From NCBI RefSeq assembly GCF_014650595.1, contig NZ_BMVG01000032.1, positions 18,088 to 82,087 on the forward strand: 64,000 nt of DNA, read 5' to 3'. Positions 53,012-62,016 of this stretch are shown in pieces; the first letter of the stretch is position 1, and the number at the start of each line of letters is the position of its first letter. Origin of the DNA: Streptomyces alanosinicus. Its GTDB lineage: Bacteria; Actinomycetota; Actinomycetes; Streptomycetales; Streptomycetaceae. The notes under the pieces were generated by a model. The model ran no database searches and was not told where the DNA came from. It saw nothing but the letters and a program-made list of their open reading frames with translations. Position numbers and translations under genes: made by a program.

Positions 53012-54214
53012 ATGTCTCGACTCAGCTTCGAGAAGAAGCGGGCGCAGCAGCCCGCGGCGCATCCGGCCGTGCTGGCGGTCCGGGTGTTCGGCGCGGGCAG
53101 CGCGTCGGTGGGCGGGACACCGGTGGTGGCCGCACCGGGCGAGGAGATCCAGCAGGCCGTCCTCAACCACCTCCAGCGCCTGGCCATCAGCCTGGGCGCC
53201 CCGATACGTGCCACGATCCACGACGACCGCGCGGGCTGCGTGGTTCCCCTGGAGGTCTCGGCGGACGGCTCCAGCCGGGTGACGGGGGAGCCGGCGCGGG
53301 TGGCCACACCGAGGGGCGCGACGAGCACGCCGTCGCCCGTGGGCGCGCGGGCCGTGCCCCCGGCCGAGAAGCCGGAACCGGTGCCAGTGCCAGTGCCGGA
53401 ACCGGTGCCGGTGCCGGCCGGGACGGTACAGGCGCCGACCGGAGAGTTCGGCCCCGCACCGGTCATGCCGGCCAGGCAGACGCCGGCGCCCACCACCGAC
53501 ACCCCGACGCTGCCCCCCGCGTTCGCTCGCGCCCTGACTGCCCCGGCCGCCACATTCCCCTCCGACCCCGTCCCCATCCCGACTCCCGCTCCGGCGGCCA
53601 CGGCCCCCGCCTCGGATCCCGAGCTTCGGCGTGACCCCGTGGCCTTGGCTGCCGACCCCGAGCCCGTTCCCACGCACACCCCCGCCCGGGGCTTCGACGC
53701 CGTCGCCGAGGAGGTACTCGGGGACGGGCCCACGACCGAGACCGCGGAGGGGGCCGAGATGCTCGGCGAGCCGATGAGGCGGATCAACGAGGCGGTGCGG
53801 GCCGGCCGGATCGAGGCGGCGGCGGAACTCGCCGACCGTACGGTCACCGAGGCCGCCGCCGTGCTGGGCGCCCGCCACGCCGAGGTGCTGCACCTACGCG
53901 AACTGTCCGCCTACATCGCCTACTTGGGAGGCGAGCCGGTCCGCGCCTTCGAGCTTTCCCTGGACCTCGCCCGGCTGCGCCGGCAGGAGCGGGACACGGA
54001 CGCGGCCTACGGCAATGTGCAGAGCGCGGCGACGGCGTGGCGTGCGGTGCGTGACCCTGAGCAGGGGCTGCGGCTGGGCCACGATCTGATCGAGCTGTGG
54101 ACGGACCTCAGCACCGAACCGGGTCCCGCCGCCGACGACCTGCATGCGCTGGAGTCCGCCCGCGCCCGCATGGTCCGCCTCACCGACCGGGCGGCTCGCG
54201 CCGCACAGCCGTAA
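53012..54214 (+). CDS. TPR-like protein with proline-rich linker (400 aa)
   Basis: Three parts are visible. An N-terminal compact domain (about 18-85: AVRVFGAGSASVGGTPVVAAPGEEIQQAVLNHLQRLAISLGAPIRATIHDD) precedes a Pro/Val/Ala linker of about 130 residues with short PVPVPEP repeats. A C-terminal helical region (about 240-400) follows, with tetratricopeptide-like pairs such as RINEAVRAGRIEAAAELADRTVTEAAAVLGARHAEVLHLRELSAYIAYLGG. Such proteins act as scaffolds. No signal peptide is seen and the partner is unknown. GAGGAAA precedes the ATG. Confidence 0.75.
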   Translation: MSRLSFEKKRAQQPAAHPAVLAVRVFGAGSASVGGTPVVAAPGEEIQQAVLNHLQRLAISLGAPIRATIHDDRAGCVVPLEVSADGSSRVTGEPARVATPRGATSTPSPVGARAVPPAEKPEPVPVPVPEPVPVPAGTVQAPTGEFGPAPVMPARQTPAPTTDTPTLPPAFARALTAPAATFPSDPVPIPTPAPAATAPASDPELRRDPVALAADPEPVPTHTPARGFDAVAEEVLGDGPTTETAEGAEMLGEPMRRINEAVRAGRIEAAAELADRTVTEAAAVLGARHAEVLHLRELSAYIAYLGGEPVRAFELSLDLARLRRQERDTDAAYGNVQSAATAWRAVRDPEQGLRLGHDLIELWTDLSTEPGPAADDLHALESARARMVRLTDRAARAAQP

Positions 54215-54238
54215 CCGCGACCACAACCTCCACGAAGC

Positions 54239-54718
54239 TCACTGCAGACAGAACTCGTTGCCCTCCGGGTCCGCCAGTACCACCCACTCCCCGCCGGGCT
54301 CCTTCACCTCACGCACGACCCGCGCGCCCAGCGCCTCAAGCCGGGCCAGTTCGGCCGCGCGCCGGTCCAGGCCGGCGTGCAGGTCCAGGTGGAGCCGGTT
54401 CTTCACCGTCTTCGCCTCCGGGACACGCTGGAACAGCAGCCGCCGTCCGATCCCCGTGCCGGTCTGCGGGTCGTACGGGTCGTCGGGATGCCGTACGGCG
54501 ATCAGGTCACGGAAGGCAGGACGGCCGTGGTACTCGACCGTGGCCTCGCCGGACAGTGCGCCGGCGGCCAGCAGTCGCTCGACGAGAGAGCTGTTGTCCT
54601 CGGCTGTGTAGTGCAGCGCGGCGGCCCAGAAGTCGGCCTGGGCGTGCGGGTCGGCCGCGTCGATGACGAGCTTCCAATGCAGTGGAGTGGGCGCCTCGGC
54701 GGGCGTCTGCGTCGACAT
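54239..54718 (-). CDS. VOC/glyoxalase-like domain protein (159 aa)
   Basis: Single vicinal-oxygen-chelate fold protein. The N-terminal strand-helix LHWKLVIDAADPHAQADFWAAALHY and the C-terminal NRLHLDLHAGLDRRAAELARLEALGARVVRE...WVVLADPEGNEFCLQ are typical of the actinobacterial glyoxalase-like group. These bind small molecules or metals and some give antibiotic tolerance. The precise role is unknown. Confidence 0.88.
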   Translation of the reverse strand: MSTQTPAEAPTPLHWKLVIDAADPHAQADFWAAALHYTAEDNSSLVERLLAAGALSGEATVEYHGRPAFRDLIAVRHPDDPYDPQTGTGIGRRLLFQRVPEAKTVKNRLHLDLHAGLDRRAAELARLEALGARVVREVKEPGGEWVVLADPEGNEFCLQ

Positions 54719-54787
54719 CCGGACAACGTATAGCGGCTGGCGACCGGCCGGGCCCCGAACAGCCCTGCTTGAGAGTGGTTCCTCGGC

Positions 54788-55390
54788 TTAGGTCACTGGT
54801 CGCTCGGCTCCGTTCCACCGCATCAGGTTCTGGAACAGCTCGGCCTGTTCGATCGCGTCGTCCAACGCGTTGTGCGTGTGAGGTCGCGAGGGGAGCAGTT
54901 GCTGTGGCATCGAGCGCTTTGTGGATCCAGTGATCGGAGAAGCGGCTTTGGTCGCGTAAAGAGTTTTGATGTCCAGGCATCGGGAATGCCCGAAAGGCGA
55001 ACCGTTACTGGCGAACTGCATGAAGTACCAGTACATCCACATCCAGTCATAGCCCAGCGGATAGGCGACGAACACTGGAGTGGCGGCGAGTTCCTCGGAG
55101 ACGGCCGCCAGCCAGGTAGCCGTGGCGTCCATGGCCTGGGCGGGCTCCTGCCCCGCCCGCGCCAACTGTTCGCGATCCAGACCACTGATCGCTAGGGCTT
55201 CCGGATCGTAACGGTCGCTGATCGGTTTGAGCTCGGCGTAGAACGTGCGCTCAGCGGGGTCCAACGCCCGGAATGCGCCGCCGTCGTCGACGCCGGCGAC
55301 CGCCAGACCGAAACTCGACATGGAGAATGGACCGGGAACAGGGCCGTCGGCCTCGATATCGGCGGAGACGTAAAATTCTGCTTTCGCCAT
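54788..55390 (-). CDS. DEDDh 3'-5' exonuclease (200 aa)
   Basis: RNase T/DnaQ-like exonuclease, probably acting on RNA or DNA ends. Exo I is SADIEADGP (D11, E13) and the HxxxxD of Exo III is HNALDD (H173, D178), followed by AIEQAELFQNL. The central part contains FVAYPLGYDWMWMYWYF. It resembles the small RNase AS-type exonucleases of actinobacteria. Base composition is lower in GC than neighbouring core genes, as in the next two genes. It closes a minus-strand series that starts at 60.8 kb. Confidence 0.82.
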   Translation of the reverse strand: MAKAEFYVSADIEADGPVPGPFSMSSFGLAVAGVDDGGAFRALDPAERTFYAELKPISDRYDPEALAISGLDREQLARAGQEPAQAMDATATWLAAVSEELAATPVFVAYPLGYDWMWMYWYFMQFASNGSPFGHSRCLDIKTLYATKAASPITGSTKRSMPQQLLPSRPHTHNALDDAIEQAELFQNLMRWNGAERPVT

Positions 55391-55440
55391 TATTCTCTTC
55401 TCGTTATGACGTCTACGATGCGGACTGGGAGGTAATACGC

Positions 55441-55743
55441 TTAGTCCTGTTCGGTAGCTTCGTCTAGTGACTCCGGCGGCCTGGCGTTGCGACGTTCTTC
55501 TGGGACCAGCCTCTCGTACAGCGCGAGTACCCGATCTTTTCCATCCCGGAGTTCAAAGTGAATACCGTGGTCTCCCGGGTAGGGGAGCCGATGGTCGAAA
55601 CCGCCTCGGTAAATGGTGTCCGGAATGCCGTCGGGGAAGGCGTCGCAGTAAGGGATCCACTGGTCCATCGAAGTCCTCGCTTCGGGGTTCTGGCGCTGCT
55701 TCAACCTGGTGCATGCGTCACAGATGTTGGGGAGTCGGCGCAC
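55441..55743 (-). CDS. Small cysteine-containing protein, possible immunity protein (100 aa)
   Basis: N-terminus ICDACTRLKQ (CxxC), then YCDAFPDGIPDTIYRGGFDHRLPYPGDHGIHFELRDG and a charged tail. I recall this pattern from small proteins next to secreted toxin genes, but I cannot name the family. GTG start, 13 bases after the stop of the zincin-domain gene. GC content is visibly low for the window, suggesting recent transfer. An immunity role is inferred from size and place. Confidence 0.7.
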   Translation of the reverse strand: MRRLPNICDACTRLKQRQNPEARTSMDQWIPYCDAFPDGIPDTIYRGGFDHRLPYPGDHGIHFELRDGKDRVLALYERLVPEERRNARPPESLDEATEQD

Positions 55744-55756
55744 GACTCATCTCCTC

Positions 55757-57088
55757 CTATTTGCTTTTCAGGTGCTTATCGATGACTCCACCGATCGCCG
55801 AAGCGAAGGGGCGGGGAGAGATGGCGAGCTTGTGCTCGGTGAATGCCTCCGCCATCATCTCGTGCGGAGTCGTCGACCCGTAGTCGGAGAGTAGCTGGCT
55901 GATTGCGTCGCCGGTCGGTCCGTCGTGCGGAGTCGAATAGTCGTACGGGCGCCCGATGGACTGCGATACTGCCTCATTCAGCTCCTCACGCGCCACTGGT
56001 GAGTCGAAAATCTGTTGCGCGCAGTGATGTCCAAATTCGTGATAAAATACACCCTTCGGTGAGCCGCCGCCTGGAACGGTGAATCCGCTCGATTCCTCCT
56101 CGGCTCCTCTTGAAACGGCCGCTTCCGCATCTGAGAATGCGTCGGCATTGACGAAGATCCCAGAATCCGGGTGTCCAGCGTACGGCAGTGCGTACGCCAG
56201 GGTGTTCGGATCTGTGGGCTGCTCGGTTCGCACGTGATTCATGCCGTCGAAGACTTTTGGGTAATCGGCCGACAGTTCCTTCATTGCCTCATTGAATTCG
56301 GCGGCGCATTCCGGAGAGACTGGGTCGGTCGTATAGTCCAGTGCAATGCCGTGCGGCTCTGCGATCTCTCGGCCGCTCTTTTCGGCCTCTTGGAGGCGCC
56401 GGGCGGGGTCTTCGCCCACATCACTGCCGTCACCGGCCGGGTCTCCTGAGTCCCCAACAGCCTCCAGTCCCGGCTCGAAGGCCTCCGTCTCGGCAGGAGG
56501 CGCAGGGGCGGCATCGCTCCCTTCCGCAGTCACGGGATCGGGCGCGTCGTACTCGCCCACTGGTGCTGACACGGTCGTATCCCAGGCGGCCAGGGGTTCC
56601 GGCGCTTCGCTCTCGTTCTTGGGAACCACAGACTCATGTAACTGGCCCGAACCCGCATCCACGGGGGTGTACGCATCCCCGTACTCCGCATCTGGAGGAA
56701 CAGGCGTGGCGTTCGGCTGTTCTGGCACGTCTGGAGACGGCGCTGTATCCGGGGACTCGGGATCGTCAGGGGAGCCTGAGGGCGAGGACGTATCCAGAGG
56801 CTCCGGCGCTGTCTCGCCGGGTTCCGCTGCCGCCTCACCAAACTCGGGCGTCTCAACCGGTGCAGGTGCCTCTTCGGTGTCGGCTGGCTCTGTCGGCTCG
56901 GCTGGTACTTGGAGCGACTCAGGGTCCGGCGCCTCGACCGGCTCCGGTGCCTCCTGGAGGTTCGCCGGTTCTGTCGGCTCCGCCGGCTCGACGGTGGCCT
57001 GCGCCGATTCAGGATCCGGCGCCTCTGCCTGCTCCACCGCAGCCGGAGTCTCCGGCCGCGTCGGCCGCTCGGCCGGGCGGTCGTTCAC
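55757..57088 (-). CDS. Pro/Glu-rich protein with C-terminal zincin metallopeptidase domain, toxin-like (443 aa)
   Basis: Residues 1-230 are disordered and rich in Pro, Glu and Ala, opening with two imperfect copies of a roughly 30-residue unit (each with EAPDPES and EPTEPA). Residues about 232-443 form a domain with HEFGHH (H350, E351, H354) and a downstream HEMMAEAFTEH (E414 as possible third ligand), the arrangement of zincin metalloproteases found as tips of polymorphic toxins. No signal peptide is present, so export would need a dedicated system. The ATGA overlap with the HerA-type ATPase gene fits that idea. GC falls clearly in the catalytic half, suggesting a swapped module. Confidence 0.8.
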   Translation of the reverse strand: MNDRPAERPTRPETPAAVEQAEAPDPESAQATVEPAEPTEPANLQEAPEPVEAPDPESLQVPAEPTEPADTEEAPAPVETPEFGEAAAEPGETAPEPLDTSSPSGSPDDPESPDTAPSPDVPEQPNATPVPPDAEYGDAYTPVDAGSGQLHESVVPKNESEAPEPLAAWDTTVSAPVGEYDAPDPVTAEGSDAAPAPPAETEAFEPGLEAVGDSGDPAGDGSDVGEDPARRLQEAEKSGREIAEPHGIALDYTTDPVSPECAAEFNEAMKELSADYPKVFDGMNHVRTEQPTDPNTLAYALPYAGHPDSGIFVNADAFSDAEAAVSRGAEEESSGFTVPGGGSPKGVFYHEFGHHCAQQIFDSPVAREELNEAVSQSIGRPYDYSTPHDGPTGDAISQLLSDYGSTTPHEMMAEAFTEHKLAISPRPFASAIGGVIDKHLKSK

Positions 57089-59889
57089 GCGTTACCTCCA
57101 GAGGACAGATGCGTGCGGTAGAGGCGCACCCACGGCAGTGTCTTGCGTTGCCAGGCCGAGCGGGCCACGTGGGTGAAGACGCAGGCCCGGTAGTCCGAGA
57201 GGGGGGCCGGAGCCACGTCCTCGCCGGGAAGTGGGGCGCGGTCGGCGATGTCGGTGATCCAGGTCGCCGTCGACTGCCACCATGTCGCCTGTTCCGGCTT
57301 GGTCTTCGGGTAGGTCTTCACTCGTTCCCGCAGTTCCTTGCCGTCCTCCGGCCAGACCACCGCGCCTGCCCGGGAGCGGAACGCGCAACGGTGCCGGCAG
57401 CCCTCGCACTCCGGGAAGGGAGCCAGTGCGTCCGCCACCGGGGGGTGTGAGTCGGCGAAGTCGCGGAAGCGGGAGGCCAGTTCGGTGGAGGTCGCCAGGG
57501 GGGCGCGCGGGACTCCCGCCTCGCGGGCCGCCGCCGCGCGTACGTCCGGGACCGCGATCAGGGCCGGGCGGTCCAGGCGGTCGTGGTGGGCGAAGGCCTG
57601 GAAGGGTTCGAGAGTTGCGGCGTAGCGCTCCTGGTCGGGGGAGAAGCGCATGGTGCCGCCGATGAGTTCGCGGTCGGCTGCGGCCGGCAGGCGGTGCATC
57701 ACCTTCAGGTTGGTGTTCTTGTAAGCGTCCTCCACCAGCTTGTCCGGCACCTGTTCGACGATCACGACGCCCTCGCCGTACTTGCGGTTCTCCGCGAGGG
57801 TGTTGGCGAACGCCTGGGCGGCACGTGCCTGGGCGTTTCCCTCCTTGGCGTCACCGGATCGCGCGTCGGGGCGACCGAGCAGGCGGTGCGCCTCCTCGAT
57901 GACGGTGACGTGGGCGAGGGAGCCGCCCGAGCGGTTCGCCTTGTAGTACTCGGTCATCGACTGCAGGATCAGCGCGGTGACGAGCGACTGTTCCTTCTCG
58001 TTGTCGCCGACTGCCGCCAGTTCCACCACGGTCGGACGGTTGAGCAGCTCGGCCACGGGATACGACCGGGCCACGTCCAGTGTGCTGCCGCAGGCGCCCT
58101 CGGTCAGTGCCTCGGCCCGCAGCAGGGACGCGGCGACGATGTTGTCCCGCACCTCGCCGGAGTAGTCGAGCGCCTCACACTGCCGGCGCATCTCGGCGAT
58201 GAAGTCCCGCAGGGTGGGCCACTCGTGCGTCGGGCCAGCCAGGTCCGTCGGCACGATGCCTTTGCGCGCGTATGTGGCACGCAGCGCCCGGTTGTAGATG
58301 TTCGGCAGTGGGTCCCAGAGGCCGAACGCCGCGTCGAAGCAGGCCATCAGTCCGGCCATGTGCGTGCTGATCCGGACCCCGGCCGGGACCTCGAAGGGGT
58401 TCAGCCGGAGCGGGGCCGTGGTCTCGTCGCCCACGGTGAGGACCAGGAGGTCCTCGAAGCCGGGCCGATGGGCGAGCCAGCGGTAGTCGTCGAGTTCGGA
58501 GTTGACCGGTTCGAGGACCAGGAAGGGCACCCGGTGGTCACGCCAGAGCTGTTCGCAGAAGGCCAAGGTCGTGTTCGTCTTGCCCGAGCCCGTCGTGCCC
58601 ACGAACAGCGCGTGCCGGGACAGATCGCCCAGGGCGATGCCGAGCGGCCCGGCGGGGGAGTCGTCGACGAGCTGGCGGCCCAGGGTGATCGACGGCCCCT
58701 CCGCCCGGTACACCGTCTCGGTGGCCAAGCCCGGCCGGCGTACCGGAAAGCCGGTCATGTGGCCGCTCACGGCCAGCGGCAGCCGGAACGCGGCGCCCGC
58801 TTCCCGGGCGTCGACCAGGTCGGCGAGGAGGCGCAGCGGCGGGGCGAGCGGTTCGGGCAGCCGCCAGCCGTGGTCGCCGCCCCAGCGGGGCTGCTCCAGC
58901 GTGGTCAGTCCCTGCCATGCCGCAGGCAGCTCGGCCGGCGTGGGCCAGACCACGCAGTGCGCCGGGCCGGTGAACGTCTCGGTGAGCACGCCGCCCTCGC
59001 GTGCCTGTTCCTGCGGGGAGACGGTCGCGCCGACCAGCTCGGCCAGGGACTCGGGCAGCCGGGCGGGCGAAGCCAGCGCGATCCGGGCCCGGAAGGCGCG
59101 GTCGGTGTAACGGCGGGCGGCGTCCGCGTAGACCCGCGAGGCGTCGACGGCGAAGGCGTCCGGGGCGAGTTGTGCGCCCGGCGACCACAGGCCGCCCGGC
59201 AGCTGCCCCTGGGTGCCGAGCCGTCCGTACTGCGTGGCGATGCGGTGCAGCAGAGGCCCCAGGTCGTGGGGTACGACGTAAGGCTCCAGGCCGATGGTGA
59301 GCATGACCGGGTACGGGTGCTCGGCCAGCGCCCGCCACAGCGCGTCCCAGGTCGGGGCGGACGCGGTGAACGGCTGTGGTGAGAGGTAGTACCGCACCCC
59401 CGCGTCCGGACGGTTGGGCAGGCCCGTGCGGTACCGCTTGCGGATCTCGGCCAGGCCGGCGACCGGTTCAGGCGTGAACGGCGTGAGCAGGCGTGCCACC
59501 TCGGCCGGGTCCTCGACGGGGCCGGCGCTCACATGGCGGGGCAGCGTGGCCAGCCGCGCGCGCAGGGCCAGCGCGGCCGCCTCCGCCCCCGCCGGAGTGG
59601 GCGCGTGGACGCGGCCCAGCAGCGCACACGAGACGCGGCGCTCGGCCGGGTCGGTCAGATAGCGCAGTTCGAGCCGTTCGCCGTGGGTCGTGTCCCACTG
59701 CCCGGCCAGCCAGGCCGCCTCGGCGGCGACCGCCTTGACCCGGCGTTCCGGCTCCGCCAGGTCCGCGTACTCCTTGGTCTCGGTGAGGTCGGCGGCCGCG
59801 TCGATCCGCACGGCGGTCCAGGCCCACACGGCCGTACCGTCGCGGACCGTCAGCACTCCGGTCCCCGACGGTGCCGCACCGGTGGTCAA
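57085..59889 (-). CDS. HerA/VirB4-like pumping ATPase (934 aa)
   Basis: Large ATPase of the FtsK-HerA superfamily, whose members move DNA or protein. An N-terminal region of about 400 residues is unassigned. Walker A is GTTGSGKT (431-438), the segment ILEP-like FLVLEPVNSE follows, and Walker B is VTVIEEAH (661-668). After that come ANTLAENRKYGEGVVIVEQVPDKLVEDAYKNTNLKVMHRL (the sensor region) and a C-terminal CxxCxxxC (C828, C831, C835) that may bind metal. It overlaps the zincin gene and the membrane-protein gene by four bases on each side, so the three are one unit. Confidence 0.88.
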   Translation of the reverse strand: MTTGAAPSGTGVLTVRDGTAVWAWTAVRIDAAADLTETKEYADLAEPERRVKAVAAEAAWLAGQWDTTHGERLELRYLTDPAERRVSCALLGRVHAPTPAGAEAAALALRARLATLPRHVSAGPVEDPAEVARLLTPFTPEPVAGLAEIRKRYRTGLPNRPDAGVRYYLSPQPFTASAPTWDALWRALAEHPYPVMLTIGLEPYVVPHDLGPLLHRIATQYGRLGTQGQLPGGLWSPGAQLAPDAFAVDASRVYADAARRYTDRAFRARIALASPARLPESLAELVGATVSPQEQAREGGVLTETFTGPAHCVVWPTPAELPAAWQGLTTLEQPRWGGDHGWRLPEPLAPPLRLLADLVDAREAGAAFRLPLAVSGHMTGFPVRRPGLATETVYRAEGPSITLGRQLVDDSPAGPLGIALGDLSRHALFVGTTGSGKTNTTLAFCEQLWRDHRVPFLVLEPVNSELDDYRWLAHRPGFEDLLVLTVGDETTAPLRLNPFEVPAGVRISTHMAGLMACFDAAFGLWDPLPNIYNRALRATYARKGIVPTDLAGPTHEWPTLRDFIAEMRRQCEALDYSGEVRDNIVAASLLRAEALTEGACGSTLDVARSYPVAELLNRPTVVELAAVGDNEKEQSLVTALILQSMTEYYKANRSGGSLAHVTVIEEAHRLLGRPDARSGDAKEGNAQARAAQAFANTLAENRKYGEGVVIVEQVPDKLVEDAYKNTNLKVMHRLPAAADRELIGGTMRFSPDQERYAATLEPFQAFAHHDRLDRPALIAVPDVRAAAAREAGVPRAPLATSTELASRFRDFADSHPPVADALAPFPECEGCRHRCAFRSRAGAVVWPEDGKELRERVKTYPKTKPEQATWWQSTATWITDIADRAPLPGEDVAPAPLSDYRACVFTHVARSAWQRKTLPWVRLYRTHLSSGGNA

Positions 59890-60821
59890 CTTCCGTTCCA
59901 GCCGCTCGTGTAGGGGGCCTGGGGCGGCGGTGTCATGGGTGGAACGGACGGGCTCACAGGGGGCATGCCGGGCATCCGGCCGGGGGAGGGCGCGGGGGCG
60001 GGCGGCGACGGTGGGGTGGGCGGGACCGGGGCGGTCGGTGCGGACGGGGCGTCCTGGATCGGGACCTCCTGGCCGAACGTCGAGGCCAGCGGCACCTCGA
60101 TCCCCTGGATCGCGATCTCCACGCCCTCACGCGCGGCCGAGTGCACGGCCTCCCGCATGGCGCGCGGCCGGTCGGTGCGCAGCATCTGATTGACGCTGCC
60201 CGTACGGTTCATGAACGAGCCGACGAGGTCCTTCAGGAAGTGCCCGATGACGACGGCACCGGAGCGGCTGCGCCACATGGTCCAGCCGACGTAGAGGCTG
60301 GTGCCGTACGCGAAGACGGTCACGTACGCCACGTAGCGGCCGCTTCTGATCACCAGCCGGTTGTGCACGACCTCGGGCGTGATGTCGCTGCGGATGCGGG
60401 CGGGTACGGCGGAGACCGGAATGCGGCGGCGGCTCAGGGCGCCGTAGATCGCCGCGTATGCGGAGGAGGAGGCAGCGGCCTTCTCCTCCAGGAGCGTCTT
60501 CCACTCGGAGATCGGTTCGGTCTGCCCGCTCGCCAAGAGCGTCAGCCAGAAGACGACGAACGAGATGAGCACACCGAGCCGGAGGGCGTCCACATCCTCC
60601 GCGAAGAGCGCGGGCAGCGCACCGACGACGGCGAAGACCAGCGTCGCGGAGACGGCGGCCGTGAACCACAGCCGCTTGATGGTGCGGAAGTCGACCGACT
60701 CGTCGAAGGCCAGCTCGACGTCGCCGTATTGCAGTGTCTGGTTGCGATACGCCGCGTTCGGGCCCACCGCGCCGGAGGCCGCCCAGCCGACGGCGGTCCC
60801 TTCCGTGCCCATGGCGTCCAT
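59886..60821 (-). CDS. Three-helix membrane protein coupled to the HerA-type ATPase (311 aa)
   Basis: Predicted inner-membrane component. Helices are LWFTAAVSATLVFAVVGALPALFA, GVLISFVVFWLTLLASG and AYVTVFAYGTSLYVGWTMW. Between the second and third lies a soluble segment of about 80 residues, and the C-terminus is a Pro-rich tail (APTAPVPPTPPSPPAPAPSPGRMPGMPP). ATG 60821 is preceded by GGGGGG at eight bases. An upstream GTG at 60875 is in frame but lacks a ribosome site. It is the first gene of the cassette and is likely to anchor the ATPase. Confidence 0.78.
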   Translation of the reverse strand: MDAMGTEGTAVGWAASGAVGPNAAYRNQTLQYGDVELAFDESVDFRTIKRLWFTAAVSATLVFAVVGALPALFAEDVDALRLGVLISFVVFWLTLLASGQTEPISEWKTLLEEKAAASSSAYAAIYGALSRRRIPVSAVPARIRSDITPEVVHNRLVIRSGRYVAYVTVFAYGTSLYVGWTMWRSRSGAVVIGHFLKDLVGSFMNRTGSVNQMLRTDRPRAMREAVHSAAREGVEIAIQGIEVPLASTFGQEVPIQDAPSAPTAPVPPTPPSPPAPAPSPGRMPGMPPVSPSVPPMTPPPQAPYTSGWNGS

Positions 60822-60935
60822 CGTCACGGCCCCCCGGTTCCCCGTTGCGTAGTTCTCTTGCCCCTTTGCCTCCACGGCAGTTGATCACACTAGTGCACGG
60901 GTCTGACAACGCAGCGCAGTCGCGTCGCTTTCGGG

Positions 60936-61895
60936 TCAGGCCTCCACCGCGGCCGAATCCGGCCTTTCCTCATGAGGTGCCGGAAGCGGTCCGCTCGCGC
61001 CGCGTGCCCGCCTCGCGGACTGCATCGCGCTCCACGTCAGGAGGATCAGGGCCAGCCAGACCAGTGCGAAACCGGCCCAGCGTTCGGGTGGCATGGCCTC
61101 GTGGAAGTAGAGGATGCCGAGCAGGAACTGGAAGACGGGCGCCAGGTACTGCAGCAGGCCCAGCGTGGACAGCGGCACGCGGATCGCGGCCGCGCCGAAG
61201 CAGACCAGTGGCAGCGCGGTGACCAGGCCGGTGGAGGCGAGCAGGGCGGCATGCCCGGCCCCGTCGTTCATGAAGCTCGCCTTACCGTGGGCGACCAGCC
61301 ACAGCAGATAGCCGAGCGCGGGCAGGAACTGGATCGCGGTCTCGGCGGCCAGCGACTCGACGCCGCCGAGGCCGACCTTCTTCTTCACCAGGCCGTAGGT
61401 GGCGAAGGAGAAGGCGAGGACGAGGGAGATCCACGGCAGACGGCCGTAGCCCACGGTCAGGACGATGACGGCGGCGAGGCCGGTCGCGACCGCCACCCAC
61501 TGCACGGGCCGCAGCCGCTCCTTCAGCAGCAGCACGCCCATCGCGATGGTGACCAGCGGGTTGATGAAGTACCCGAGCGAGGACTCGACCACATGGCCGG
61601 AGTTCACGGCCCAGATGTAGACGCCCCAGTTCACGGTGATGACGGTGGCGGCCACGGTGATCAGCCCGAGCCGGCGCGGCTGGCGCAGCAGTTCCCCGGC
61701 CCAGGCCCAGCGCCGTACGAAGAGCAGGGCGACGGCGACGACGACCAGGGACCACACCATGCGGTGGGCGAGGATCTCCACCGCCCCCGCGGGTTTCAGC
61801 AGGGGCCAGAACAGGGGCACGAGGCCCCACATGCCGTACGCGGCGAAGCCGTTCAGCAGGCCTATCCGGTGCTCCCCCTTGGACTTTCCGGCCAC
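60936..61895 (-). CDS. rarD: RarD/EamA-family transporter (319 aa)
   Basis: Ten-helix drug/metabolite transporter of the RarD group. The family opening GLLNGFAAYGMWGLVPLFWPLLKPAGAVEILAHRMVWSL and the mid-part WGVYIWAVNSGHVVESSLGYFINPLVTIAMGVLLLKERLRPVQW are near consensus, and the second repeat ends with GLLQYLAPVFQFLLGILYFHE. The physiological substrate is not established. GTG start after GGGAGGGG. Confidence 0.92.
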   Translation of the reverse strand: MAGKSKGEHRIGLLNGFAAYGMWGLVPLFWPLLKPAGAVEILAHRMVWSLVVVAVALLFVRRWAWAGELLRQPRRLGLITVAATVITVNWGVYIWAVNSGHVVESSLGYFINPLVTIAMGVLLLKERLRPVQWVAVATGLAAVIVLTVGYGRLPWISLVLAFSFATYGLVKKKVGLGGVESLAAETAIQFLPALGYLLWLVAHGKASFMNDGAGHAALLASTGLVTALPLVCFGAAAIRVPLSTLGLLQYLAPVFQFLLGILYFHEAMPPERWAGFALVWLALILLTWSAMQSARRARGASGPLPAPHEERPDSAAVEA

Positions 61896-62016
61896 CAGAC
61901 CCCTCCCTCTCCCATTCCGGCATGCGAGAACGAAGGTAGCGTCGAGCGCCCCCGGCTGTCATGTGTGTATCGGTATACGGTCATGACAGCTCGGGGGGCG
62001 CCGGACGGATCGGCCG

